Assembly (NCBI GenBank): GCA_023053685.1
Contig: JALIGW010000013.1
Span: 12,426,001 to 12,490,000 of the forward strand
Source of the DNA: Diadophis punctatus similis
Lineage: Eukaryota; Chordata; Lepidosauria; Squamata; Dipsadidae
Direction of reading: 5' to 3'
DNA: 64,000 nt
The stretch's first letter is position 1. Each line of letters begins with the position of its first letter. The position numbers were made by a program, and so were the translations under genes. The notes under the pieces were generated by a model. The model was not told where the DNA came from and searched no databases. It worked only from the letters and a program-made list of their open reading frames with translations. Shown here one piece after another: positions 42,101-57,100 of the stretch.

Positions 42101-45100
42101 GAACCCTTCGGCTCATTATTAGCTTGTAGATAATGTGACAAGTTCCAGGGCACGTCAGTGAAGTATAGAATGTTTACCAATATTCCAGAAATTCATTCTT
42201 AGCTCCAAATTCTTTATAAAGATAGAAAATAAAGTCTGAAGCTCCCAGAGATTAAAGTGTAATGACTTCTGCATAATGTCTATTGAAAATACATTGTTTC
42301 TCAGAACATCTGGATTTCTTCAGCAAATATGAAATGAAGCTTCGTTAAAACCTAAATAAAATTGCAATTTAATGGAGATTTATTTTTTTTAGCCTAGAAT
42401 GAGTCACAAAATCACTTTCTTCTACTGTATTTTTCCATTCAGGTTTTGTTATTGTTTTTAGTTTCTCATAGAAAGCCAACATAGGGACACATACTGTATC
42501 TCAAACGCCTCACATCTTATCTAAAATATAATGAAGCATTTCTCTTTTCTGATTACAACCAAAAGATCCAACTGTAGGGATGATTCTGTAAGATTAACCT
42601 GTTTTATTAAACAGAGAAAGCTTTTTTGTTTATTTGTTTCTAAATGTGCCTAAAATGTTTTTTGCTTATAATAAAAATTCCATTGAGGAAAAAAGTATGT
42701 GTGATTTTTTTCTCAGGCTAAGAATCTTTTGAAGGCAGAGATGGATGGAACTATGGTATATATACAGTTTAGCTTGTGGGAAGCAACATGTTATTATCTA
42801 TAAAATGCCCATTCTTAAGTAAAAGATGATGCCTAGAAAAAGAGACAATTGTGCATTTTTCAAGTACCCTATCACCTTATTATTCTTTATAAGTTATTTC
42901 AGAGAGTCAAAGTTTATCTAAATAGATCATCAATTAAATAATACACTAGCTCAGTTTAGGCAGCACATCAAATCATACTTTTAGGAAAGCTTATTTAAGA
43001 TTTGGTGCAATAGCTTAATTAAAAATTACATTAGCTACAGAACCTATCTCAGAACACAGATCTTGGAAGCCATAAATGATAATTTGGTATATCTGAATTG
43101 GCAGACTATAATTATATCCATTTCCATTACTCCATAGAAATTAAACCCTAGTTTGCCTATATCTTTTGAAGTTCAAAATGTAGTCCAGTTTAATCTGTAG
43201 TTAATACAAAATAAGTGTAATGTAATTTGTAAACTGATCTGTTGATTCTATTTAATCTAATAATATGTTAAATATGACGATTCTCTTTCACCATTTTGCA
43301 GACATCATTTCCAGGAAATCTGCAACTCGTTCTGGTTTTGCGTCCAACTGGATTCTTTCATAGAACTCTCTTTGACATTGCCTTTAGATATCATGGAAAT
43401 GACTATAAAATAAAGCTTCCGGTTAGTGTTTAATCTTTTTATTTTCATTTGTAATTTATTTTTGTGCACAGGGTAGTGTGATAAGTACATTGAAATAGTA
43501 AATAGTATGTCTTTAATATAACTTTTCTTACACTTTTTTTCTGCATAGGCAATTTTTTTCCCACCACTAATAAATGGACAAAAATTTTTATAGAATTTTC
43601 TGTAGACAAAATGATGGCTTAAAAAAAAAACCTGGTTTTAGCCTATGCTTTTTGTATATTTGAAATTATATCATTTTAAAATAATTTTAATCTTTTCACT
43701 ATAAGATATGAAAAAGTACTAATTACTATTCATTAAGTAATATTTATTTCTTATGGTGAGCACGTGATAGCATTTTCTTTTTAAAAAAAATGCATAAATG
43801 AGGTCTATTGTAGATGTTCTTCTATAAGTACATTTAAAAAAATGATTTAGAAAAAGTACCTTGGATATTGTGAGTGAAAGAGTAATGCATTTATCTGCTG
43901 TTCATTAAAGAACTGACTTTTTCAGGCTTTAAAAAGCTTTGAAAGGGTTAAAAATTGTTTGATATTAATTTCAATATTAATTAAAGGACTCTTTAAAGCA
44001 GCTACAGGTTTATCTGTATTCATGCTGCCATGAGTTGCTCTTTCAGTAATAGAGATACTGTATGCTGTCTTTACATGAGGTCAAAAGAACTTCTTCCAAA
44101 ACATTTTCAAATCATGCTCAGCTAATATTTATTTGATATAATTATTTGATTAAAAAACAATTAATGTGGTGAAAAGTCACCCAAACTCACACACAAGCCT
44201 TATTATGCTAATAGGCAGGAACTTTTCTAGGATTAGTCAAAACAATACACATTTGTGCACAAACTTCTGAGAACCGTCCCTGTCCTACTGTTCCCATTAT
44301 TCGTACTCATTTCTTATGCATATATGCTTATACCTGTTTATACTTATATGTTTATATGTTATGTTCATACTTATAATTGTTTTCTCATACATGCTCGACA
44401 AACTAAATAAATTAAATAAATAAATAAATTAGAAGTTTAATTTTAAATAAATTAAACTTCAAGCAGTTTAAATGCTATTAAATTGGATTATAAGGCTTCA
44501 TAAATCATCCAGAAAGGCCCATCTGATTGCTTAGGAGCACAAATCTGCCTATTGTTCTTTAAAACAGCTCTGTCTTTTCCCAGGATTATGTCACTGTCTT
44601 CTAAAGTTGCCACATAAGCCTAGGAAACAAAGTGGCTGCTTTAAAGACTTCCAAACAAAATTTTACTTTTGTTAATGCTCCAAATAACCCTTTTCAATCA
44701 AATCTAAAGCATTGCCAGCCCTATTAGATAAGAATGAGAACTTCTGCTATTTTATATGGCCTATAAATGTCAAACTTTTCCTAGTTATTAAGATTACCGC
44801 CTTGATTGAAGGAGATATTTTATATGCTGTTATGGGAGTGAAACTCTCCTTTATCTGATAAATCATGTTTCATTGAATAATATTATTTGACAAATTTGCC
44901 AAAACTACCAAAGCAAAAATCCAAAAATCATGCTTATTATATTCACTTGATGTTGTGATTTCTGTCTTATAGATCATAATGCTGAGCTCACTAACAGAAT
45001 TAAATAACTATATTGATACAGCCCAACTAACTGAAGATCTTGGGGGTTCTCTAGATTACTGCCATAATAGGTGGCTTACACAGCGCATTGTGAGTTTTTT

Positions 45101-48100
45101 TTAATCTTTCTATTTTATACCCTGTTAATAAATACAAATTGAAATATCAGTGAATATCTCAAAAACATTAGGAGTAATGAATTTGGAAGTGTTGATTTGT
45201 ATTAAAAGGAGTGTTTTAATAACTTTTGAGAAAATACTTTTTTTAAAAGAACTATCCAGATTCTGAACTATTTTCAGATTCTGAATGTGAGACAAATCAA
45301 TATTTTAGTACAGTAAATTAATCCTCAATTTACAACCGTAAGGGAGCTAGAATTTCTGTTGTATGTCATGTCAGTCTTAAGTAGAGGCATCCATGTGATT
45401 GACCGAATTTTATGACTTTTTTGCAGCAGTCATAAAGCAAACACTGTAATCATTAAGCTCATTGTCTGCAATGGCATTTTTTGCTGGGAATCTGAAGTGC
45501 TGTGATTGCCAGCAGCAAGAAACACACACCATTGTACAGTAAATTGCATTCATGTGACCAAGGACACTGCAGATGGCCATTAATGCAGGCTAGTTGCAAG
45601 TACCCAAAATGTGATCACATGACCGCAGGGGCAATCGTCATAAATTCAGGTCATAAGTTCTTTTTGGAGGGTCCATTGTAACTTTGAACAGTCACTAAGT
45701 GACAGGTCATAATTTGATGACTATCTGTATTCTGTAGTCCCATATAGAATGGAATAGAACTTGGGGGGGAAATGGTCATGGTGAAAAAGGAAAAAAGTGA
45801 AAAAAGCTAGAGTGAATGTACAACAATTGCGGAAAGAGAAAGAGTAAGCCTTGTATGAAAAAGTGTTAGAAGAGAGGTTGCTTTTCCAATAGAATGACGG
45901 CAAAGACCTAAGGAAAGAGGAAATGTAGCTTGATTGCATAGAAATGAAAATAAGTAAATTGCAGAGGACCACAAAATGTGTGGAGAAGTGTTTGAAATGA
46001 TGTTGGGTAGAAATATTATCTTTGTACATAGATAAGAAGATAGCTGCAAGGAATGCAGTTAAAAAGTAGAAAACCAGTAAGATTAAAAGAGACATAGAAA
46101 TTCCAAGTGATTTTGCTGGAAATTAAAAAAAAAAGCTTTTGAAGAGCTAAGCAAGATGTTTCCAGCCAGAGGTGGGTTCCTACCGGTACAATCTTACCTG
46201 TTGGTCACCGCAAAGCCAAAGAAGCCGGTGGCATTCGCGGCACGGGGCTTCCCCCACCCGCTTTTCCCCTGGACGCCGCCATTTGTGTTCTTTTGCCCCC
46301 TGCGCAAGCAGAACGCTTTGCGCATGCGCAGAGGGCAAAAGAACGCAAATGGCAGGGTCTAGGCAGGCGGGGGAAAGCGGGCGGGGGAAGCCCCGCACCG
46401 CGAATGCCACCGGCTTCTTCGGTTCTGCGGCGACCAACAGGTAAGAGCGTACCGGCAGGAACCCACCTCTGTTTCCAGCATAACGAATGGAATTATAAAT
46501 AAAAGCAATGAAATGGCTTGGGGTGAAACTGAAGTGAGGACTGCTAGACAAAATATTCTAAAAGTGGCACGTGAAAGAATGGGGCTGAAACAAATGCTGG
46601 AAATATTGAAGTAAATGTTTGTCAAAAGACATGAAAATGGCCAACATAATTTACATTTAAGTATATCAGAAGACACATAAGTTGAAGCAGAAGTTGAAGA
46701 AAGCGCAGATAGGCTTCTTAATTGTGTACGGTGAAATGAGAAGTGATAGGGTGTTGAATGAATGTGAACTCTCTACAAAAATCAAGAGTGATATATTGCA
46801 AATCTGTGGTCCTTGGAACCCTGGGGAGGTGCGATGTCATCACAGGGGATCCATGAAGTCTTGAAGAAATGTTATGATTTAAATCCTGAGTTAAGTTTTG
46901 GGGGTCCATAACCATAATCCATGGCCACAAAAGGTATTTAAAGGGGGTTCATGATGAAGAAAAGATTGAGAACCACTGACCTATATAAAAGAAGTACATG
47001 GAGGTGGTTTAATCACAGGGGGAATGATTCAGTTGCAGAACAAACACATGGAAGAAGAAGGAATAGATGAGAATGTTGTGGTTGGACAGAAACCCTGAAG
47101 AAGTATGAGATGATTTAAAAAATAAAATGGAGTGTATGAAGTGGTATATGTAGATGCACATCTATTTTTTCAAAGATAAACATGTGCAGAGGGGTTAGTT
47201 TAGTATATTTAGCTATATTTCCATTTCTTTCCTTGTGTCTTTTCTTTGACTTATTGTGGCTTACTTCCTTTGTGCACTTTGCATGAATATGCAAGTCTGT
47301 AAGTAAAACATTTTAAAAATAATATTTAATATCATAAATATACTTTAAAAGTTTAAAGATATATTGTTAAGGAGTTAATGGTGGAGATAATTTTAATAGA
47401 TTATACATAGCTTGAGATTGAACTGAAATTGAACTGTGGAGTCTACAGATTGAACCAAGGAGAAAATGACAATCTCGTCAAAACTGGCAGAGCAAGTTAC
47501 TGTATATAAACGAGTAAACCCCATTCTCACTTGCATGGTTGATGCTACCTAGTTGGGTAATGAAATGTCTGCAAACAAACAACCAAACTCAGAGACCACC
47601 AAGGACCCTCAGAGATAATTTTATTTATACCTATAGACATACATTTATATTTAAAACAAAATGTATAAAGACTTGTCTTCCGTGTCCAATGTGTGTCATG
47701 TATTTGTAATTCATAAGGCTATAGACAGCTTTGCTCGAATAGTTAAGCAGATACCTCAAACACTTCAATCCTTTGGGAATGAGCTTGCAGAAGAAGAGCT
47801 ACCAAATGATGCTCAGGCCACCAGCTACCTCCTGGCAACACATACAGAAAGGAGAGACAAAATGAAGGTATGTTAGAGCAATTGTTAGATAAGATGATTT
47901 TATTGAATTACCCCACTAACTGGTGCTTAGTGTTTTTTTTTCCTTTGCAAATTTTTTCTTTGAATGTTGTGTGGTATCCTCCCTTTGAAACAGTGCCAGT
48001 AAATTTTATGATCCTTCACATTTTCCATGGATCTAAAGTTTTAAAATATTTATATTGCTAAAACAGTGAATAAACTCCTGACGTGCCGATTATAAATATG

Positions 48101-51100
48101 GCAAAGCAATTCCTGTGACATGATTTTTATCTATAACAAATGGATTATTTAACTCTTATTTTGGCCTTATAATGTTAGAATAAGATTGTTGGGTTTGTGC
48201 ACACATGCACATACAATTAGGTTTTGTAATTTTTTTGGTTATATTTGTTTTATTTATTTTTAAATCTTTTTATCTCACCTCTAGATTTCACATGTATTCT
48301 GAGCAGCATAATACACAGGTGCTGGCTTTCTATCAGTGTAAAATCAAACTGTTGCTCAACTATGTAAAAAAAAAAGATAGCACAGGCATGAATTTGCCAA
48401 ATACCAAAGGTTACCCATCCTTAGCTCATACTGTATGGTTTCAAGACCCTGGAAGGGCATTTCCAAGTTGAATTCTCATGAAACAGAGCGTAACTATACA
48501 CCCTTCAACTTTTCTATAGGAAAATTTGAAAATAGCATTAAGGCAAGGTGATGATATTCTCCATGGTATTCGAAAACCAGTCCTTGAAAACCCAGAGTAC
48601 AAACTGAATCCAGATCAAACAGAAAATCAAATTACTGTGGAAAGGTGAGATGCATCTAGTATTTTAATATATATGTTCACTGTATTCCTACTTTCTGTTT
48701 CTAAAATCTTCCTGAACAGTAAGATTTTAATACTTTTGTGAAGGTCCAATATGGAAAACAAGTGTCATCTAGCAAGTTATGTTATCTCTGTCAGCAAGAG
48801 AATAAAAATTATTTTGCTGAGAGACTATCAGCCGAAATGCAGGGCTGTAGTTATGTTGTTCCTTGAAAAAAGTAAACCATCTGGCAAAACAAAGCAAAGA
48901 TACGGATAACAAGTTAGCATTTGACCTAATGTTCAAGAGGAACCCTGTAAGTTTTAGAAACCTTGTGCCTTCCCACGCAAATTAAATACATCCATTATTT
49001 TGTATGTTCCTAAAAGTATATTTCAAGCCTCTCTATCCCTCAGCTTTCTAGCAATCTGCTATCTCTCTTCCTGCCACAAACTCACCTTCCTCCCATCAAT
49101 CTACCTTTCTCACCAATCTTTCCATTACATTAGATTTTCATTTGATAATTAATATATTTTTCAATGCTGTGAGTTTTTTTTTCTAACAGTTTCATATCCT
49201 TTTCTCTTCTTGAGATTTCTCATTCCCCTTACCCCACCTTCAATTGGGGAATGCTTGATACAAAACTTCTTTATTTGTCTTTTTCTTTTAAGGCTTTTAT
49301 CTCAACTAGATGAAACAGAAGCAGCTTTTGATGACTTTTGGTTTAAACACCAACAGAAGCTTGAGCAATGCTTACAACTTAGACATTTTGAACTGGATTT
49401 CAAAGAGGTACAGTATATGATATGTTGGTCTAATTAAAACAATTCTGGATTAGCAGTATTTTTACTTAAATTTTTGAATTTTCACTTAAAATCATCAATT
49501 TTCTTAAAATGTCAATTATTCTGCACTAGACAATACATTTCATCAAAGATATTTTTGACCATCCATTGTATGATTACCATTGTGTGGTAATAATTTACAT
49601 ACAATATCCATAAAACAGTAATTTAAATATTTAAGTGATAAAATGAAATTAAAAGCATAGATAATAGTTACACTTTATCAGTATCGACTTACTTGATGTG
49701 CCTTAATAATTTAAAAACTTGTCTAGTTTAATGAAAAGAAGGACTGGGGTGACATGATAGCAGTGTTCCAATATCTAAGAGACTGCCAAAAAGAAGAGGG
49801 GATCAACCTATTCTCCAAAGCACCTGAGGACAGAACAGGAAGCAATGGATGGAAACTAATCAAGGAGCGAACCAACCTAGAACTAAGAAGAAATTTCCTG
49901 ACAGTTAGAACAATTAATCAGTGAAACGACTTGCCTCCAGAAATTGTGGGTGCTCCAACACTGGAAGTTTTAATGAAGAAATTAGGCAACCATTTGTCTG
50001 AAATGGTGTATGGTTTCCTGCCTAAGCAGGGGGTTGGACTAGAAGACCTAAAATACCAAGTCCTTTCCAACAGTGTTATTCTGTTATTCTATATAACTAA
50101 AGAACAATAATGTAAAGTTTCTCAAAAATACTGCTTAGATATTTTTCTATGATCATGACCTCTAGCTGATTTTTATGATCCAAGGTCTGATTTGTAATTT
50201 TGCTACGCTGTTGTGACTTACAAAAGATTATATATTCTATTTCGTTTAGGTCAAAACAGCACTTGATAGCGTGTCTGAGAAATTATTTCATTTCACAGAA
50301 ATGGGAAACAGCAGTTCACATGTGGAGCACCTTCTGAAAGATCATGCCAGTTTTGAAGAAAAATCACAAGTAAAGATATAAGGGGGTTTTTTTGACACAT
50401 TTTTCTGTGGGACATATTTATAAAGAGATAATGTCACAACTTATATTTTCTGCTATATTATTTTCCTTAGGAAATTTTGGAAAAAGCCAGCCTACTAATT
50501 TCCAATGGAGAGCAGTTTATAGAAAACAAGCATTATGCCATGGACTCTATTCTTCCCAAGTGCAGTGAACTCCAGCATCAGTATGAAATTATTCTTTCAG
50601 AAATGAATAAAAAAAGGGATCTCCTAAACCATTCATTTGAATTACATAGACAATTGGAAAAGGTAAACCTAATCTTCTCCACTTCCCTTCTTACTTGCTT
50701 TTTGTATACAACTTTATTAAGATTTTAAACAAGATAAAAACCACAAATAAGTCATATTTAGAATAAAGTAGAACAGGAAAGAAAGGAAGGAAAGATAAAG
50801 TCAAAAGTGCTGGAAAAAGAATATATATATATATATATAAAAGTAACTTCCAATTGTCTTTTACAGCAGTTATAAATATAAATTAACATCTTCCTTTATG
50901 AATACAGCATGGCTTTTATTTTTAATAAAGGAGAACATTTATAGGTCAGGGTTGACAGGAGGGGTTCTTGATGCTCTCTGGGCTTGCTTGTTTTCTTGCA
51001 GACATTTCATTCCCCAAACTAGGTAACAACATTAATGCTACCTAGTTTGGGTAATGAAACATCCGCAAGAAAACAAACAAGCTCAGAGAGCTTTTATTTT

Positions 51101-54100
51101 TTCTAGAATATTTTTCTAATCGTCAAATCTAGCTATCTAGCTATATCTATATCCATCCATCCCACTTTTATTATTTTTATAAATAACTCAAGATGGCAAA
51201 CATACCGAACTTATCCTCCTCCTCCTATTTTCCTCACAACAACAACCCTGTGATCATAAGTTCATTTTATTTTATTTTTTGTTTCACACAACAAATCTAT
51301 AAGGAGTTTCCAGTTAGCATTAAACTTAGATAATGTGTTTTATCTCCATTTCCTCTTATTTGCTGATTAAGCTTTAAATCCACAAATATTGCTCAATGTA
51401 TAATCTTAATGAAGCCTAAATTTAGATTGTGACAAATCAGAAAAATGTGTTTTCTGAATATATAGAATGTGGTCAAGTCATACAGTTCTGGAGTATTTTT
51501 GCGACGAGAGAAAACCTTGATCTAATTTATTTGTCTCATCTTCTGAACAATTTCTATTAGGGCAAACATTATACATGATTACAACGTGATATTTAAAAAC
51601 GCCAGTAGCAAAATGCTCATTTGTGATTGAGACTGTACCTTCAGAATATTTTCTTGCTTCATTTGTCTTTGGAGATAAAATATTGCATCTCATCCACCAT
51701 TTCCAAGTTTCACAGTTCTGTCTCTGGTGATCCAAGCTCACTTACAACTCATTTTCACAACACAGTAGCCTGAAGAGTACAATCTAAAGAATCCTGTTTT
51801 TTTCAAGTCATTCTGTTAATTTTGATAACATAAATCATTTGTATAATGCAGCATTTTCACGATGTGTTTTTCTTGGCTCCCTTGTAGTGCATGAAGTGGT
51901 GTGATGATGGAATTTATCTGCTGGCTTCTCAACCCGTAGACAAATGCCAATCGCAGGATGGAGCAGAAGCAGCTCTGCAGGAAATTGAGCAATTTTTGGA
52001 CATGGGTGGTGATAATAAACTCAGGGAACTAAGTTACTTGTCTGAAGAATTTGAAGCTATCCTCACTGAGGAATTAATGGTAATAATCTTAATATCAATA
52101 TTTCAGAACAATATCTTGTCACATTTATACAAAAGCATATATAAATAATGAATTGAAATATTTGAGTTGAAACCACTTAATATGTCTGTTCAGCTTTCTA
52201 AACCTAAACCTCCATAAATTATAACATCAATGCCCAATTTCAAGTAAATTAAGTGTTTTGTTAAAGAAGTCACTTACAGGTATTTAACAAGATCAATAAT
52301 GTGGCAGTTTGTCATTGCTACATTTCCATAGGTAAGTTAATTTACAGCAAAAGGCACCCAATTATTGCAGTATAATATTTTTGAGATTTGGGAATCACGT
52401 ATGTTACGGATACTTTTAAATACACTATCTTATACCAAAACTCCTTGTTTTAACAGAGGCACTATACTCACATAAGAAGTGGTCACTCACTTGGTTTTCA
52501 CCATGGCTGCAAATTTTCCAGACCATCCCAATCCTGCTCTATTTAAGAAAACATAACTTACTGGCTTAGCTTTGGTCTAACAAATGTATTCTGTGTGGTG
52601 AATCAAATTAACGTTGAGCACATTTTTTGTACATTGCTTTTCAAATTCAGCTTTTGAAATGATATCCTATGAATTCAATAGTCCACATAGATTTTTGCCT
52701 CCTCTTTACAGGAACATGTACAAAAGGTTTTTCAGAAACAGAAAAATATGGAAGAAATGTTTCAAAAGAGGCAAGTCAGTCTTAAGAAACTGGCAGCTAA
52801 GCAGACACGCCCTGTTCAACCAGTGGCACCTAGACCAGAAGGATATCTAAAATCACCTTGTCCTTATTCAGGTAAGAAACCAATCAGTCAAGGTATTCGG
52901 TTTTAGTTAAAAACAAAAATAATTGATCTGGCAAGTATGCTTAGCTTGACATGAGCTCTGGTTACAGTGGTTGATTCTGTTTCACATACCAGGCCTTGAA
53001 AAAGAGTCTGAAGATTCATCCAGCTCTGATAACAATGCAATAAGGAGAGTGAACATCAGAAAAATGAAGGTAACAGTGTATGAATGAAATAGAGACAGTT
53101 AACATGTTAAATTCTCCCTAAGTATATGAAGCAGTCTATTGATCCCTGACCCATCAGAGCTTAGATATAACTTTTCTATTGCTGGTGCTACAGTAAGTAG
53201 TAGAGCAAGGCATTTACTGCAAGAGAAAGACTCTGCATTAAGTTTTTTTCCTTGATCTGCTAGCTAACCTTGATTTGGAAAACAGGAACAGCCAAATTGT
53301 GTCCCAGCATCCTATACCAGGTTTGGAAAATAAATATTTGTTTAACATGGAAGAACTTAGCAATAACTTTGTCTCACATGCATTTTGCCTAATATGAATT
53401 CATATTATATAGTTTGTCTAATGCCCTCATCTTCTTGATTAATTGCATAATGCACTTGGGACACTTTTGTTGCAATATAAGTTCTTAATCCTTAATTTTT
53501 AGTGGTAAATGATAGTCGACCATACATACTAGCATATGCATGCATGTCATGTCACTTAAAAACTGGATATGAGCTGAATTTATGTGAACTAAACTTCTGG
53601 AAAAACTTGGAAAAAAGAGGTTTGGCTTTAAAGATTTGATGCCAAATTGGTATTCTTGTTTTTATTAGAGTGAGATAAATGAAATGCAGCAATCTATAAA
53701 TGTTTCTGTGACAGATGATGAAGAAAATCTAGCAGTGTTACGCAAGTGAGTATATTTTTATCCAAGCAACTATATGTAAGAAATGTTTCCAGAATGTCTC
53801 ACAATTGCATTTAAAGGTAATAGAAGTCATTAATGGACAACTCAAATGTGTTAATCAAGCAGTAGTCATACAGTTACCTTTTGTGAAGTTTCCGAAAGAT
53901 TCCCTAATTAATTTTTTGGCAATATGTCTATATCCATCCTTTTGGATACAACAGAAACTTTTTCTACCATACTAGTTGCCTTAAGGCATACAATTTTTGC
54001 AGGGGTGAAATCCAGCAGGTTCTGGAGAACCGGTAGCGTAAATTTTGAGTAGTTCGGAGAACCAGCAAAAACCACCTATGGCTGGCTGCAGAGTGGGGTG

Positions 54101-57100
54101 GGAATGGAGATTTTGCAATATCTTTCCCCCAGGAGTGGGGAGGGAATGGGGATTTTGCAGTATCCTTCCCCTGGAGTGGGGTGGGAATGGAGATTTTGCA
54201 GTATCTTTCCCTTGCCACACCCACCAAGCCATGCCTACCAAGCCATACCACGCCCACCAAGCCACGCCCACAGAACCGGTAGTAAAAAAATTTGGATTTC
54301 ACCACTGAATTTTTTATAATATGTTCCTAAAATATTTCTCTATGATCAGATCTAAAAAAACATCATGCAATTTGTTGTGCAGTTGCTAGTATTTGTTTAA
54401 AAATCAATTCTTAATCTCCAGTGATGAAAAGTCTACACATTTAGGGGCTTTCAAATCTGAAACCATTTTAATAATTCATTTATTCCATATGTTGATAGAC
54501 ATGTAATGAATGAACTTCTTGAAACTGAACGAGCTTATGTGGAGGAACTTCTCTGTGTTCTTGAGGTACTTTTTTTTTTAATCCTTGCCAATGGTATATT
54601 TAAAATGATTCCTTAATTAATCCTGTAGTCTAGAACAGCGGTCTCTAACCTTGGCAACTTTAAGACTTGTGGACTTAAACTCCCAGAATTCTGGGAGTTG
54701 AAGTCCACAAGTCTTAAAGTTGCCAAGGTTGGAGACCCCTGGGAAAATGATATGGAGTATTTACACAGGAAGTACTACAAATATTTGTGGGACAAAAATG
54801 TTACTTTACACAACATAAATGTTCTAAAAAAAACAGCCCTCTTCTAGAATGATTTGACTTTGGGAAATTGGAGCCTTTTTCTTCAAGTTGAATACTGCTG
54901 GGCACTGTTCACTTTAAAAGAGGTGGTCCATTGAGTTCACAGGTCACTTTAATCTGTGCTTTTTTCCTAATTGAAATTTGCTGAAGAAATAAACTAAGAA
55001 AAAATATGGCTAAGTGCAATGTATGAATGCTGTGAATGTGAGGAGCCAGATATTCTATTACCAAAAGAGTAACAGCTTCAGCTTCTGTCAATATTTTCTC
55101 CACCACCATCACTGAAGTCAAAAAAGAGAACCAAGTCAAGAAGGTGAAAAGCTTCCTTTTTCCAACCTGATTCACAACTCTCTAGTCCAGGGGTGTCAAA
55201 CTCGCGGGCTGCGGGCCGGATGTGTCACATGCTGGCCCTGCCCCCGTCCGGTTTAGCGAAGGGGGAAATCCCAATGCGTTATGTGATGCCACCGTGACGA
55301 CGCTAGTTTGACACCCCTGCTCTAGTCTGTTGTAAATATATTCTGATCCCCCTATTTTAATGTAAAGTTATTTTTACTTAAGGCAAGAGACACTGAAAAT
55401 CAAGGACAAGAACATTATATTCTATTGGTTCTAGAGGTGGGTTCCTGCCTGTTCCTGCCGGTACGGTTAATAGCTGTTGTTCGGCACAGAGCCGAAGACG
55501 CTGCTGCCGTTCGCGGCGCAGGAGCTTTCCCTGGGCGCTTTCCCCGCCCGCATGGATGCCGCCAATTGCGTTCTTTTGCCCTCTGCGCATGCAGAACGCT
55601 TTGCGCATGCGCAGAGGGCAAAAGAATGCAATTGGCGGCATGCATGCGGGCGGCGGCAGCGCCCGGGGAAAGCCGCCGCGCCCTGAACGGCAGCAGCCTC
55701 TTCGGCTCTGCGCCGAACAACAACTATTAACCGTACCGTCAGGAACCCACTACTGATTGGTTCCCATTAAGATTAAGACAATCCCCTTTTTTACTGTTTT
55801 TGTTTCTAGTGGTGGATGAAATAAAGACTATAATATAATGGCCTAATATAAGGACATGGAAGAGGTAATTAGAATGTCATTGCAGCCTCTTCCTTTTCTA
55901 AATATGTATTCTCCCTTGAGGGAACTTCCCCAGGACCAAATACAGCCACTTTGTATTACTTCCCTTTCAAAGCCAGCTGTTTTGGATACATCAACTAAAA
56001 GCAGAATCTTCTCTAGCCTAATGAGTGTTTAAAGAGCAGGTTTCTGCGTCTTTCCTGGTCTATGGAAATGCTAAATAATAGATTTAGTCTTGTTGCCTAG
56101 AGCAGAAGTCATAAACAGGAACTTGGGTCAGGAAGGAAGAAGAAAGAACAATTGCCTTGAAAGGTCATTCTGTAAGAACCTGCAGACTTTGTGATCAACT
56201 CTGGAGTCAAAACATTCAAATTAGCAGCTGTATGTGTGGCTATAAATAGTTCTGACTTACATGTAATATACAGTTCAAAAACACATGTTGATTATTTACA
56301 AAATTCTTGTTTATGTGAACTATTTTTCTAAAGTAAATGTTCATAGATTATAGCTATATTATACAAAATAGAATTACTGTTAAGATGTGTAAACTCTGTA
56401 TTAGAAGCCTGAGCAGATTAATATTGAAATTTTGCTACATGTTTATCAGCAGTGATCAGGCTGCAGTTGTTGAAAATAGGAGACACTTAATGGGAACTCA
56501 GTGGAAGCAATGAACCTGCTTCCATTTTGTATTACAGGGCTATGCAGCAGAAATGGACAACCCCTTAATGGCACATCTCATTTCACCTGGGCTACAAAAT
56601 AAGAAAGATGTGTTGTTTGGAAATATGGAAGAAATCTATCACTTTCACAACAGGTTGGGATTTGTATCTCATACACAAGCTTTCTGGCAATATATAAATA
56701 GGGCGTTAAAATAATAACAAAGGAAATGTCCCATTGTTGAACACAATTAGAACACCATATTCCCAGCTGATACCCTCCAGTCTGCCATAATGGCCAAGGA
56801 CGATGAAACTGTAGTCCAACATATGATGAAAACCAGGGTGTCAAAGAAAGACTGTATTAGAAATTTTGATATTGATAAATTGACCAACAAAACTAATAAT
56901 CAGTGAGGGCATAAGCTCTTTCCATAAGACTTATGCTTATTTTCCCCCCATAAAGTTTTCATATAATAATTTAATTTCTCTTCCTTGAATAGGGATTCCT
57001 CATAATCCATGTTGTTAAGATTCCCATGGAGTTCACTCATGCATATATACATCTAATATAAATATGAAATGCATGATTCTTTATTGAGCTCTGCTACCCA

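Noticed and set aside
45721..46095. 124 aa hydrophobic - strand ORF that looks like a membrane protein
   Set aside because: The complementary strand is simple A/G-rich sequence, which gives Phe/Leu/Ser on reading back. It has no start context, no domain and no splice logic.
46172..46551. Overlapping 90-123 aa ORFs on both strands
   Set aside because: They lie within the palindromic MITE 46167-46471; the two strands encode near-identical peptides because of the palindrome.
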